Assembly: GCA_016794985.1 (NCBI GenBank)
Contig: JAEUIQ010000054.1
Coordinates: 1-60,294 of the forward strand
Direction of reading: 5' to 3'
DNA from: Planctomycetaceae bacterium
Lineage (GTDB): Bacteria; Planctomycetota; Planctomycetia; Pirellulales; Pirellulaceae
Length of the DNA: 60,294 nt
Below, piece by piece: positions 36,101-44,589 of the stretch (positions are counted from its first letter, which is position 1; the number at the start of each line of letters is the position of its first letter). The position numbers and the translations under genes are program-made. Under the pieces are notes generated by a model. The model ran no database searches, was not told where the DNA came from, and saw nothing but the letters and a program-made list of their open reading frames with translations.

Positions 36101-36393
36101 GCAAAGCGAATGGTCTGCTCTTGTTGCGAGGCTGGGATTGATCCTGAGTCGGCGGAAGATGCTTCGTCTTGCGGGCCGAGCGACTCGGTGGCCACTTCGG
36201 CGGCGACCGTCGTACTTTCCGTTGTTTGAAATCCCCAGACTGCTGGATGCCCATAGGCCAAGAACCCACCGCAGGCCATCAAGCTTAAGCAAGTCGCTCC
36301 CACACGGCGTGGTCCAACCCGCCGCGATCGGTTAGCAAGAAAGACCCGTTCCAACATGCTGCCGGATAAACCCAAAATCGAATCGCTTTTCAT
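33133..36393 (-). CDS. Secretin N-domain (NolW-like) repeat protein without a secretin barrel
   Basis: 1086 residues. ATG at 36393 sits six bases after AAGGA; the adjacent ATG at 36396 is too close. A long, basic signal sequence (RSRRVGPRRVGATCLSLMACGGFLAYG) precedes an STN/secretin-like opening (IRFAFEDEQWSTVIEWFAEQVGL ... YTLVRFGNRLIVID, about 95-175). Then come at least six NolW-like repeats (for example SKFNVAGLDYDSLTRQVGQLV, KHIPFPQLMQFLRAQFG, YYSPKTDPEIVQRILLDFF, LGFRPASEVAAEIEEILG, IEHRDPQVVKEQVDIHFASYL, MEMPAGVTADQVSRLMSDLF). Poly-Gly linkers interrupt them (one stretch of ten glycines), and the C-terminus is a GGG/RGQGGG/PGGGGF tail. The secretin beta-barrel seen in GspD/PilQ is not visible, so it probably is a ring or scaffold, not itself a pore. 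Confidence 0.85.
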   Translation of the reverse strand: MKSDSILGLSGSMLERVFLANRSRRVGPRRVGATCLSLMACGGFLAYGHPAVWGFQTTESTTVAAEVATESLGPQDEASSADSGSIPASQQEQTIRFAFEDEQWSTVIEWFAEQVGLIVYTEYSGFPKGTFSNADGKDYTVKAALDQLNFYLSLQGYTLVRFGNRLIVIDHQTQGLPDELIPVVAETELDDRGEYEVVISKFNVAGLDYDSLTRQVGQLVKPPRGKVELLSISEELYVRETGRQLRQIRSLIDRAKTNAVIVYEARTLKHIPFPQLMQFLRAQFGMRENENRLEDGSLAISLLNSETRPWISGTKEKVAKALKLIDALDIEANRPTGLDVQGYEVKYYSPKTDPEIVQRILLDFFSGRTDVRMSRSEDSDTLYIKARPSDHAEIKDLIEKLESNAIVFEKITCHALTPSEMVLKLKTALGISTSILEETESTGPGKNIIFMEDFDCIFVRGTQRLVTEIKVIAEKLDPAPAEGDVARSQYRILQNVDEESVEGVVDLFEGVWETTGGPAPLQWRRPSDRRGGTGGGGVAGTESGIRFPSFDRQFGEGEFQKLDPEKLSPEQLKLLFELLNKMQQGSNAEEREASPPSQEEATPDSTPTESPRSTTPTQSHRSLSGRQYEVVELGRQPSADRAAHVYAVTTLQDDELPATRPVQPEVGAGFSQESIPGDPIIMEMTPKGLMIRSRDLDALDMAERLLKDLSKEAVETTDTTPARTVFLLGFRPASEVAAEIEEILGIDGGGGGGGGGGMTDMLGNMAQNALGGAAGGMVGALMGGGMGGGSSSSGKTTGDVSIHVDNYLNALIVYANVTDTEEIDQLIELKDRPEAPHDPRIYGSSRSIKIEHRDPQVVKEQVDIHFASYLRKPEGQGGGAQQPPNPEQMIRALMGGRGGRGGGGGSSEPAKPMISVSVDVEAKLLLVKGPENLIDEVVQFVKEMDYEGAVPEIKSVVMEMPAGVTADQVSRLMSDLFNAGTQTQQRPGQQPGQAAGGQGGGQGQGGGMGANADAMRAFGEAMRQRMGGQGGGGQPNFGGGQGGGGGRGQGGGRGQGGGGRGQGGVFPGGGGFPGGGGFPGGGGRDR

Positions 36394-36914
36394 CATGAAT
36401 CCTTGCCTCGAGATACCCCTCGCCCACATTGCTGGAAACCTAACTGTCCGATTTTGCAGCGCTGCAAAATTGCCCAGTTGTCCACCGTTTGATCGACTAA
36501 ACAATCGATCTGGTGGCGCCTTTGGAGTCTCAGGACTTGGCTTGACTCGCTGCCCGGCCTCGCCAATCGGTCCTGATTCCTCCCGAAAAACGGTCTAAGA
36601 CCGCCTTCCTAGCATAGTTGCTACTCGGAAATTCCTACCCAATCTAGCTCGCCAGCCAGAAAAATCGCCACAGAGCCCCGCTCGTCGCCGCGAATTACCC
36701 GCTCAACCGCTACTGAAACACCGGGACGAACCCGATCGTTTCGCAGAAAATAGGGCTTCAGCCAACAAAAGTCTCTATCTGAGACAGTCGCCATGCCCAT
36801 CGACCATTCGGGTCCTAGTGACAGCGTTTGGTTCGAAAGTCCGCCGTCGGACGTTCGCGAAAAGTCCGCAACTTCGCAAACTTCTAGAGGTTTTAGCCTC
36901 CATAATTCAGAAGT
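36394..36914. other. Spacer upstream of the secretin-like gene
   Basis: About 520 bases; should contain the promoter of the secretin-like gene. The 36881-36913 stretch just past the phosphatase stop can fold (CTTCT/AGAAG outside GAGG/CCTC) and may be a weak terminator without a T tract. Confidence 0.4.
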
Positions 36915-37571
36915 TTAAGCAAATTCTCGCAAATTGCCGGTCATGTCGACTTGCCAATAGTCGCCCGAATCGACGTCCACCGCCGAAAGATACCCGCCGC
37001 CATAGCAATTCGTGTCAATAATTGCCAAATGTCCCAAATCGAGAATTTCACCGGATTGTTGAGGCGTATGACCCACCCAGGCTTTTTTTCCGTTTTCATG
37101 TGGGACAGGAAACGAAAGTTTCATATGCTGCCAGAGCGAGATTTCGTCCGGAGTTTGGCTCAATAACAAATCACTTCGATAATTCGCATGGACGAAAAAA
37201 TGCTGATCGATCTCCCAATAGCGGCGGCAATGTTGCAAGAACATTCGATGATGGGGTGGGATCTGATCTAACCGCCCGCCGTAACTGTGCAACGTCTGTT
37301 GCCCCCCGTGTTGCAGCCAGAATTGATAGGCTTGCGGATCACTCATCGCCTGAAGCATCATCACTTCATGGTTGCCAATCAAAGGAATGAACCGCACCCG
37401 ACCGGCCATATCCAGCAGCGTCTCGATGACCAAAGGTGTTTCCATGCCCCGGTCGACGTAATCGCCCAACGTCACCAAGGTATCGCTCGGTTGAAGCTCG
37501 ATGACGTCCAGCAAGACACGCAGTGCCGTTCCGCAACCGTGAATGTCTCCGATGGCGATGGTTCGCGGCAT
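36915..37571 (-). CDS. PPP-type protein phosphatase / metallophosphoesterase
   Basis: 218 residues. The three dimetal motifs are clear: GDIHG (about 8-12), GDYVDRG and GNHE, followed by a later HAN and the WVGHT motif. This is the bacterial serine/threonine phosphatase fold (PrpA/PrpB-like), dephosphorylating proteins or small phosphoesters with Mn2+. Start MPRTIAIGDIHG at 37571 fits the family; an upstream extension to 37607 is unlikely. Divergent from the M24 gene. Confidence 0.92.
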   Translation of the reverse strand: MPRTIAIGDIHGCGTALRVLLDVIELQPSDTLVTLGDYVDRGMETPLVIETLLDMAGRVRFIPLIGNHEVMMLQAMSDPQAYQFWLQHGGQQTLHSYGGRLDQIPPHHRMFLQHCRRYWEIDQHFFVHANYRSDLLLSQTPDEISLWQHMKLSFPVPHENGKKAWVGHTPQQSGEILDLGHLAIIDTNCYGGGYLSAVDVDSGDYWQVDMTGNLREFA

Positions 37572-38022
37572 TTGGCCCACTTCAAAAAGGATTCCGAAAT
37601 TACCCACGCGGGCCTAGTGCAAATATTGGGCCGAAGGCGATGGACGTAGCGAATGGTGTCATACTATTTCGTTCGTGACAAGGTGTTTTCGTTTGGTTGC
37701 ATACGGCGAAGTCCACGAATCATTCGCATTTGTGACTTAAACGCAATTTCCACCAAGCCACCCATCTTATCTGCGTTTTCCGATTGGAGTTTCCTGGCCT
37801 GCTTGCACCTCTACCCCCTCATTCAAACAGCGACCAAACACTAAAATGCCGAACCCCGGTGACGCCCGAGTCGCCCTCGATAGATTCTTGCCACCATGAA
37901 AAGTGGGAGCTCGAAAAAGGGCGGGCATTTCGGGAAAGCCGAAAGTTGCCGTTGAGGTTGCTTGGGCTATCGTTATCCTTGATCTATCGTTTACACGGTT
38001 CGACAGATTTGCGAGGTGTCTA
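37572..38022. other. Divergent promoter region, gene-free
   Basis: About 450 bases between the phosphatase and the M24 peptidase. No plausible gene, RNA or clear repeat; should hold both promoters. Confidence 0.5.
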
Positions 38023-39135
38023 ATGAGTGCGGAATTAGGTGTCGATCTTGAAGCGTGCCGCAGACGTCAATCGCGACTCGTCGAGTGGATGAATCAAGAG
38101 CGGGTCGATCGAGTTCTGCTGACAACCAATCAGCATATCCAATATTTGTTTGGGCCCAGATTTGCGTGGACCTTTGCAGCAGCGGCGGCCATCGACGCTC
38201 AAGGCAAGTCGGTGGTGATTGCTCCACATGCCGAACCAGCGGTTTGCGCTGCGGACCGCGTGGATGTTTACAAGCCGAAAATGCTGTCGACCATGCGGAA
38301 TGACCAAGCGCTGCTGGCCGCCAATGCCCTGGCGCAATCTTTGGGGGGACGAATCGATGCGTCCCGCCTGGCGGTCGAATTTTCAGCCTATTGGCAGTAC
38401 CTGGCCCCGTTCCATTCGGCAGAATTGATTGATGTAGAACCGATCCTGTTTCGCCACCGTCGCCGTAAGTCAGCTGACGAGTTGGCCAAGCTGCGCGTGG
38501 CGATTCGCGGAACGGAAATCATGTATGAGGTCGCGCGCGGGATCATTCGCCCCGGCATTTCCGAACTCGAAGTCTACAACACGCTTCAGTCGGCGGCCAA
38601 CGTCGCTTTTGGCGAGCCTATGACGGCGACCGGAAACGACTACCAAGTTAATTCGCGTGGGGGTGCCCCACGAGCAAACGTTGTCGCTCAACCAGGTCAA
38701 CTTTACATCCTTGATCTAGGCCCCGCGTTTCGCGGGTATTTTGCCGATAACGCGCGAACGATCGCCGTAAGTAAAGTCTCGTCCGAACAACAAGCGGCAT
38801 TTGAGAAAATTCGCGAAGTGTTCCAAATGATCGAGTCGGATGTGAAACCCGGTGTACGTTGTCGCGAAATTTTTGACCGAGCGCAAGCCATCCTCGACCA
38901 AGCTGAAGTTGGCGTCTTCAATCATCATCTCGGCCATGGCATCGGCCTGTTCCCGCATGAAGGGCCGCATCTCAATCCCAATTGGGACGATGTTTTCGAG
39001 GTCGGCGACGTCTTCACGGCCGAACCAGGATTGTATGCGGAATCACTCCAAGCCGGGATCCGAATTGAAAACGATTATCTGGTAACCGATAACGGCGTTG
39101 AAAACCTCTCGCCATTCCCGATGGAATTGAAATGA
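38023..39135 (+). CDS. M24-family aminopeptidase P / Xaa-Pro peptidase-like
   Basis: 370 residues. N-terminal creatinase-like domain (about 1-150), then the pita-bread fold. The metal ligands are visible: Asp in LDLGPAFRGYFADNART (two Asp), His in HHLGHGIG and HEGPHLNPN, and Glu in FTAEPGLY and IRIENDYLV. Such enzymes cleave N-terminal residues ahead of proline. No signal peptide, so cytoplasmic. GCGAGGTG lies before ATG 38023; the frame upstream to 37903 is not used. Confidence 0.92.
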   Translation: MSAELGVDLEACRRRQSRLVEWMNQERVDRVLLTTNQHIQYLFGPRFAWTFAAAAAIDAQGKSVVIAPHAEPAVCAADRVDVYKPKMLSTMRNDQALLAANALAQSLGGRIDASRLAVEFSAYWQYLAPFHSAELIDVEPILFRHRRRKSADELAKLRVAIRGTEIMYEVARGIIRPGISELEVYNTLQSAANVAFGEPMTATGNDYQVNSRGGAPRANVVAQPGQLYILDLGPAFRGYFADNARTIAVSKVSSEQQAAFEKIREVFQMIESDVKPGVRCREIFDRAQAILDQAEVGVFNHHLGHGIGLFPHEGPHLNPNWDDVFEVGDVFTAEPGLYAESLQAGIRIENDYLVTDNGVENLSPFPMELK

Positions 39136-39173
39136 CTTTTCATTTCGGGGCAGAACGGTCGCTTTACCGAGTA

Positions 39174-40586
39174 TCACAACGAGAACGGTTCGCGATAAGT
39201 GCGCGTGCGAAGTTGCTCGGCGTTCAAGTTGTCTCGGAAATGCCCCTCGCGGGTCAATGATAACCACGGTCCGAGGGTCAACGGAGTTCGTTCAAGGTCA
39301 ATCTGGTTGTCTCCTAGATGTTGCATCATTCGATCCAACGTCGCGGACGCTTCCGTGGGTAACTTCCATCCTTGTAACTGGTGGAGAATCTCACGGAGTG
39401 GAGTGGGTTGGCCCAAGCGATGCGAAATATTTCCGATGTGGCAGAGAGCCGTGGATTGGTGGCCTTCCTGCACGGGCGCGGCAACCTTATTCGGCGACGC
39501 AGCGCGAACGCAGTCGACGAAATTCGCGAAGTGATTTTCTGCGGCACCCGAAAAGGTCTTTAGCAATTGGCCGTCGGGAGCGAAATGAGAAGCGCCCGAA
39601 ATAAATCCTTCCGACCCATAAACGATCCACCCATCGCGAACCTGCGCGCTGAATGGTCCAGACGGCAACCCGCGTACCTCTTGAATGATTGGCAGTTCAC
39701 CGAATCGATGGACAACCATTTGCGTATTCGGAGTTTCCCCCGCGTCTTCATAGCCCACTCGTCCACCGATACTCACCACATCGTCGCCATAACCCTGCAG
39801 GCCCAAGACCCATCGCACCAGGTCCACGTAATGGATGTTGTTGTTGCCCAGTTCTCCGTTACCAGTGTTCCAATCCCAATGCCAATCATAATGCAGTTCC
39901 GGCCGCGTTAGTGTCTCCTCCGCCGCCGGTCCCAGCCATAAGTTGTAGTCGATATGAGCCGGGATCGAATACTTTCCTTTCGTGCCGATCGAGTTCCTCC
40001 GGCCATACACCATGGTCCGTGCCAAAGTGACATTGCCCAACCCACCGCCACGCACGAACTCCGCTGCCGCACGAATACCTGCGTGGGATCGATTCTGAGT
40101 GCCGACTTGACAGACCCGGCCGGATCGATCGACGGCAGCGATCATGCGCAGGCCTTCTTCTATGGTGTGACTGAGTGGCTTTTCGACATAAACATCTTTG
40201 CCGGCATCCAACGCCCAAATCGTCGCCAAAGCATGCCAGTGATTTGGTGTGCAGATCGATACCGTATCGACATCCGACGACTCAAACACTCGCCGCAAAT
40301 CGACGACTACATTGGGGCGACGACCTGTCGTGGACTCGATCGAATCAGCAAGTTCCTCGGCCAGCTTTCGGTCGGGATCACATACATAAGTGATCGCGAC
40401 ACCATTGAGCTTGCCGAACTCGGCTGCATGGGCTTTGCCGCGGATTCGACATCCGATAATGGCGTGTCCAATCGTCTCGTTGGCCTCGCCGCGAATAAAT
40501 TCCGGGCTCTCTGCGACTGTTCGATTCAGTGCAGCCGCAGCCACTGCCAAGACAGACTGTTCACAGAAGTGCCGTCGCGTGATCAT
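39174..40586 (-). CDS. Exported Gfo/Idh/MocA-family oxidoreductase
   Basis: 470 residues. N-terminus MITRRHFCEQSVLAVAAAAL looks like a Tat signal (TRRHFC with a hydrophobic core). Rossmann fold follows, with an altered glycine motif (AIIGCRIRGKAHAAEF), CTPNHWHA, the EKPL motif (VYVEKPLS) and the C-terminal dehydrogenase part. The family reduces or oxidises sugars and inositols with NAD(P); the Tat signal would carry it out folded with its cofactor. The ATG overlaps the stop of the upstream gene by four bases (ATGA), so the two are translationally coupled. Confidence 0.88.
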   Translation of the reverse strand: MITRRHFCEQSVLAVAAAALNRTVAESPEFIRGEANETIGHAIIGCRIRGKAHAAEFGKLNGVAITYVCDPDRKLAEELADSIESTTGRRPNVVVDLRRVFESSDVDTVSICTPNHWHALATIWALDAGKDVYVEKPLSHTIEEGLRMIAAVDRSGRVCQVGTQNRSHAGIRAAAEFVRGGGLGNVTLARTMVYGRRNSIGTKGKYSIPAHIDYNLWLGPAAEETLTRPELHYDWHWDWNTGNGELGNNNIHYVDLVRWVLGLQGYGDDVVSIGGRVGYEDAGETPNTQMVVHRFGELPIIQEVRGLPSGPFSAQVRDGWIVYGSEGFISGASHFAPDGQLLKTFSGAAENHFANFVDCVRAASPNKVAAPVQEGHQSTALCHIGNISHRLGQPTPLREILHQLQGWKLPTEASATLDRMMQHLGDNQIDLERTPLTLGPWLSLTREGHFRDNLNAEQLRTRTYREPFSL

Positions 40587-41671
40587 GGCGTTTTTCTTTC
40601 GGGCCCCAAGAGCGTTTCCAATCGGACCTTTGCTGCCGCGCGAGCGGGTTGTAAGACTTCCTCCAGGCCAACTGGAGCGCCGCCGCGTCGATTGCTTTCG
40701 TCAGCGGCCTCCATAAACGCAAACATCTCCAACGTCTCTTTGGCACTTACGGGCGCTTGGCCACTGCGAAAGAACTTGGCAATTTCCACGCACAACGGTT
40801 CGTATCCTCCCGCGGTACCGGAGTGCATGATCGACTTGGTACCGAAGACTGTGGCACCAAACGTCGAGGCGTGGTTGCGAATACCTCGGTAAGTGCCAAC
40901 GCGACCATTGTCCCATGTTCCCGATACCAAATCCGTTTCCGCCGTCCGAATTCGTGTCACGGTCTCACAACCAGTCCCCATCAGAGTATACAGTGCTTCG
41001 ACTCCGTGGACTCCGTAAAAATAGAGGTCCGGGGTATGGTCTTGATAAGTGCAGGGCCCCCATGTCGAGACGCCTTGAATCGTTCCGATCGACTCATTAT
41101 TTAACAACTCGATCACAGCCGGTGTGAAGCGATAAGATGAGCAGGAAAAGAACGGAACTTGGTAACGCTCGGACAATTCCGCGATGGCAATCGCATCCGC
41201 CAACGAGCCAGCCAAAGGCTTGTCAATGAACAACGGCTTTCCGGCTTGAAAAACGGGTAGTGCTTGCTCCAGGTGTACGCGACCGTCAACACTCTCCAAC
41301 AAAACGACGTCACACTTTTCCAAAAGTGCTGGGATCGAATCCACGATCTCGACACCCATGTCACGGAGTTGTTGCGTGAACCCTGCAACGCGGTCTCGAC
41401 TTGGTGGAAAATCCGTGCCGCCGGGGAATCCGACCACAACTCGCATGTTTGCCATGTCGCCGGGGGCGTTTGGGTCGTGAAATAGTTTTGGGTCGTTAAA
41501 GATCTTGGTGAAGGCGGGCACGTGCGACGTGTCCAAACCGATCATACCAATCCGAATCGGTGGTTTCGTTATGTTAGATTCTTGAGCATGCAATCCGGCG
41601 AAATCTGCCAACCACGGTAAACAAACGACAAGCAGCATTAGCCTCTTGAGAACTGAAACCACATTCTGCAT
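40583..41671 (-). CDS. Signal-peptide-bearing Gfo/Idh/MocA-like protein
   Basis: 362 residues. Sec-like signal peptide (LKRLMLLVVCLPWLADFAGLHAQ), then Rossmann beta-alpha-beta (RIGMIGLDTSHVPAFTKIF) with a non-classical glycine loop, and FIDKPLAGSL with the family's lysine-proline motif. SCSSYRF follows. The dinucleotide site looks weak, so it may be catalytically altered. It is the upstream partner of the Tat-signal oxidoreductase. Substrate unknown. Confidence 0.85.
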   Translation of the reverse strand: MQNVVSVLKRLMLLVVCLPWLADFAGLHAQESNITKPPIRIGMIGLDTSHVPAFTKIFNDPKLFHDPNAPGDMANMRVVVGFPGGTDFPPSRDRVAGFTQQLRDMGVEIVDSIPALLEKCDVVLLESVDGRVHLEQALPVFQAGKPLFIDKPLAGSLADAIAIAELSERYQVPFFSCSSYRFTPAVIELLNNESIGTIQGVSTWGPCTYQDHTPDLYFYGVHGVEALYTLMGTGCETVTRIRTAETDLVSGTWDNGRVGTYRGIRNHASTFGATVFGTKSIMHSGTAGGYEPLCVEIAKFFRSGQAPVSAKETLEMFAFMEAADESNRRGGAPVGLEEVLQPARAAAKVRLETLLGPERKTP

Positions 41672-41686
41672 GGGGCACCTCGAGTG

Positions 41687-41730
41687 TGAGTGATTCGTGA
41701 GTGATTCGTGTATGATTGGTGTGTGAGTCG
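41687..41730. repeat. Four tandem 11-bp repeats
   Basis: TGAGTGATTCG occurs twice exactly at 41687-41708, then two diverged copies (TGTATGATTGG, TGTGTGAGTCG). It lies just upstream of the Gfo/Idh start at 41671, between it and dapF, so could affect transcription of the pair. Microsatellite-like. Confidence 0.7.
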
Positions 41731-41782
41731 TGTTATTCGGAACCCAATCTACCGCCTTGCGGCCGATCTCGATGATGAGTCA

Positions 41783-42628
41783 TCAGTTTGCGTCCGGCCA
41801 AGTCCCTTGAAAGACTTCCGCTGCCGGCCCTTTCATAAAGACGTGATGACCAGCCCCTCGCCATGTTAATTCCAAATCGCCTCCCAAGAGGTGATTCACG
41901 ATCGTAGCATCCGTCCGGTCGGTCAACACGCCCGCAACACAAACGGCACTGGCACCCGTTCCACAAGCTTGCGTTTCGCCGGAACCACGCTCCCAAGTCC
42001 GCTGACGGACTTCGTTCCTGGCCAACACTTGAACAAATTCGACATTGACCCTTTGCGGGAATGCTGGATGTCGCTCGATTTGCGGACCAATTTCCAACAC
42101 CAAGCGATCAGTGATCTCGGGCACAAAGATCACGCAATGCGGATTTCCCATGGAAACACAGGTGACCTGCAATCGCTCGCCTGCTACCTCCAGAACCTGA
42201 TTCACGACCGGATCGCCCGGCAAAGTTGTCGGAATTCGCCGAGCCTCGAGAATCGGTGCTCCCATGTCCACTGTCACAGCGGAGACCTTGTCTGAGGCAT
42301 CGATATCCAAATCGAGCGACAAGACGCCGGCTCCGGTTTCAATTCGCAAGGTTCGATTGCGGCAAATCGAATGGTCATAGACGTATTTGCCAACGCAACG
42401 AACCCCGTTGCCACACATTTCCGACTCACTTCCGTCCGCGTTGAACATGCGCATTTTGGCGTCCGCGACGTCCGAGGGCAAAATCAAGATCAGGCCGTCG
42501 CCGCCAATCCCCTTGTGCCGATCGGACACCTTTCGAGCCGCCGCGGCCGGGTCACGCGGGATCGGATGGTTGAAACCATCGACATAAACGTAATCGTTCC
42601 CTGCGCCATGCATTTTTGTAAACTGCAT
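41783..42628 (-). CDS. dapF: Diaminopimelate epimerase
   Basis: 281 residues. Both catalytic cysteines are present: Cys72 in MCGNGVRC and Cys222 in [21 protein letters not shown] starts the fold and GNPHCVIFV is conserved. Converts LL- to meso-diaminopimelate for lysine and peptidoglycan. ATG at 42628 is preferred to 42634 because AAGGGA sits six bases upstream. Divergent from the secreted Gly-rich gene. Confidence 0.97.
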   Translation of the reverse strand: MQFTKMHGAGNDYVYVDGFNHPIPRDPAAAARKVSDRHKGIGGDGLILILPSDVADAKMRMFNADGSESEMCGNGVRCVGKYVYDHSICRNRTLRIETGAGVLSLDLDIDASDKVSAVTVDMGAPILEARRIPTTLPGDPVVNQVLEVAGERLQVTCVSMGNPHCVIFVPEITDRLVLEIGPQIERHPAFPQRVNVEFVQVLARNEVRQRTWERGSGETQACGTGASAVCVAGVLTDRTDATIVNHLLGGDLELTWRGAGHHVFMKGPAAEVFQGTWPDAN

Positions 42629-42736
42629 TCTCATTCCCTTAATTGCGACCGGTTTTCCAGAAATCCGCTTGTCTTTTTGCGGCCAGATGGCGAGAATTCT
42701 AGCACAGAGGCACGGTCTCTATCGAGGGAGTCTGAG

Positions 42737-43816
42737 ATGTCGGTTCGTTTGTCGGCCAAATTCTTTGCGGTTGCGGCAGTGTGGTTGCTGTATCTGACCG
42801 GTGATGTTTCGGCCCAACAGTTCGTGGATACCACGCCCAGGTTTGCTGCCGATTCCGCAGCCGCTCGGGCCATGTCTGGGAATTCTTCCGTTGGTAACGG
42901 CTATCTCGTGGGTGGGTGGCCTTACGGTTACTCTGTCCGTTTGGCAGGTCAAAACCAAAGTTATCCGTTTTCAGCCTACGGGAACCCACGGCAGTACGGA
43001 GCACATGATCACGGACTTCAACACTCGCGGCATCCCGATCAAGCGAGATACAACCAATTCGGCCGCAATCATTGGGTGGTCAGGCCAATTTGGCCATGCC
43101 CCACACCTTTTCCACCGGTCTGCCATCCGTATCGCCCAATTTGCTTTCCATATCCGAACGGCTTTTGGAACCCATACTGTTTTCCCGGCTACGCACGTCC
43201 GCCTTTCTACTGTTGGAATGACTGGCGATGGAGCCAGTGGCATGGCGGTTTCGGCGGTTTCGGTTTCGGCGGAGTTGGATTCGGTGGCGTTGGATTTGCG
43301 CAGCAAAATTTCGTAGGCGGGTGGCAAGGCGTCGGCCAATTTGGAGGCCAAGGGGCGTTTGTTGGTCAAGGCATGGGATTTGCCAATGGATTTGGGGTCG
43401 CCGAGCCGATGGGGGTAGGTCCCTTGGTGCAATCCCCGGCCTCGCTATTCGCACCGGTTGAAATGGCTGCTCCCCAAGGATTTGTATCTAGTGCCCTAAT
43501 CCAACATCGCGCGGCGGACGTGATGGCACAGCATCGAGCCATTGCCGAGATGGAGTCGCAACGAGGTAAGCCGCAATCGCAGATCACTGCGGTTCAATAT
43601 GATCCGTTGGGACGGCCAATTGCCGAACAAGCGGAAGCCAAAACCACCAACAAAGATGGACGAGCCTACGCAGCTACGGATGCGGCAGTCGTTGAGTCCG
43701 CCAAGAGCACGAAGAACGCGATCGCCAAGTCCGCCGACGAAGCCCGCGAGGCAAAACGGGCTGCCAAAGCCGAAGCCGAACGGCAACGGTTACTCGATGC
43801 CCTCCGTCAAAAGTAG
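42737..43816 (+). CDS. Secreted Gly/aromatic-rich protein of unknown function
   Basis: 359 residues. Signal peptide LSAKFFAVAAVWLLYLTGDVSAQQ, then a mid-region rich in P, Y, W and C (RPIWPCPTPFPPVCHPYRPICFPYP, only part shown), a GGFGGFGFGGVGFGG stretch and a lysine/alanine-rich helical C-terminus (DEAREAKRAAKAEAERQRLLD). Looks like a structural wall or matrix component. ATG at 42737 follows GAGGGAG. The large frame reaching back to 42371 overlaps dapF and is not real there. Confidence 0.75.
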   Translation: MSVRLSAKFFAVAAVWLLYLTGDVSAQQFVDTTPRFAADSAAARAMSGNSSVGNGYLVGGWPYGYSVRLAGQNQSYPFSAYGNPRQYGAHDHGLQHSRHPDQARYNQFGRNHWVVRPIWPCPTPFPPVCHPYRPICFPYPNGFWNPYCFPGYARPPFYCWNDWRWSQWHGGFGGFGFGGVGFGGVGFAQQNFVGGWQGVGQFGGQGAFVGQGMGFANGFGVAEPMGVGPLVQSPASLFAPVEMAAPQGFVSSALIQHRAADVMAQHRAIAEMESQRGKPQSQITAVQYDPLGRPIAEQAEAKTTNKDGRAYAATDAAVVESAKSTKNAIAKSADEAREAKRAAKAEAERQRLLDALRQK

Positions 43817-43858
43817 CACAACTGCAAAGAAAAAAGAAAGTTGAGACCTAGCATTTGT

Positions 43859-43882
43859 GGCTCGCGGGGTGTCGGACGAGCC
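43859..43882. terminator. Candidate bidirectional hairpin between converging genes
   Basis: GGCTCG (43859-43864) pairs with CGAGCC (43877-43882) around a 12-base loop, between the Gly-rich gene and ubiX. No T tract. Confidence 0.35.
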
Positions 43883-43947
43883 GCGGTGCGTGCCTCCGAC
43901 AGGCTCTCCGCTTTTCGTTGAGTGCTACTCGGTGGACACGACCACAA

Positions 43948-44589
43948 TCAAGTGGAACCCCAGCGACGAATGATGTCGTTGTCGATGTTCAATTGATCTA
44001 GAATTCTGGCGACCATAAAGTCGACCAAGTCGTCCAGGCTTTGGACCCCATGGTACCAGCCGGGGCTGGCGGGCATCACCACAGCGCCCGCCTCGTGCAC
44101 AGCCAGCATGTTCTTGAGCGCGACATGACTGATCGGCGTCTCGCGGGGAACCAAGATGAGTTTTCGCCGTTCCTTCAAGTGAACTTCGGCTGCTCGGTGG
44201 ATGAGGTTACTGCTCGTGCCATGCGCGACGGCCGAAAGCGTGCCTCCAGAACAAGGGCAAATGACCATCCCAGCGGTTCGATAGCTGCCACTGGCGACCG
44301 GCGTGAAAAAGTCATGCAGTTGGTGAAAGTGAATTTGACTGGCTGCCTGCGAGTCCAGCCCCAGCCACGCGTGAAGATCTGGCGCGTTCAAGTTCAAACG
44401 CAAACCCAGTTCCTGCTGGATGACTTGACTGCCAGCGTTGCTGAGCAACAAATGAACTTTGTGCCCCGAATTGGCCAAGACTTGCAGCAAGCGACGCGTG
44501 TAAACCGCACCGCTACCTCCGCTAACTGCCACGACAATTGGCAATGGCGAGTTGGGATTCGCCGTGACGTGCTGATTGGGATGGCTCAT
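43948..44589 (-). CDS. ubiX: Flavin prenyltransferase UbiX
   Basis: 213 residues. VVAVSGGSGAVYTRRLLQVL is the FMN-binding start; ICPCSGGTLSAVAHGTSSNLIHRAAEVHLKERRKLILVPRETPIS is the family core (shown partly). UbiX makes prenylated FMN for UbiD-type decarboxylases, used in ubiquinone and in menaquinone (futalosine) pathways. No UbiD in the window. The ATG overlaps the ubiE stop by four bases, so the pair is coupled. Confidence 0.93.
   Translation of the reverse strand: MSHPNQHVTANPNSPLPIVVAVSGGSGAVYTRRLLQVLANSGHKVHLLLSNAGSQVIQQELGLRLNLNAPDLHAWLGLDSQAASQIHFHQLHDFFTPVASGSYRTAGMVICPCSGGTLSAVAHGTSSNLIHRAAEVHLKERRKLILVPRETPISHVALKNMLAVHEAGAVVMPASPGWYHGVQSLDDLVDFMVARILDQLNIDNDIIRRWGST

Noticed and set aside
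39954..40892. 312-codon frame antisense to the Gfo/Idh genes
   Set aside because: Opposite strand of two clear coupled genes, no ribosome binding site or domain.
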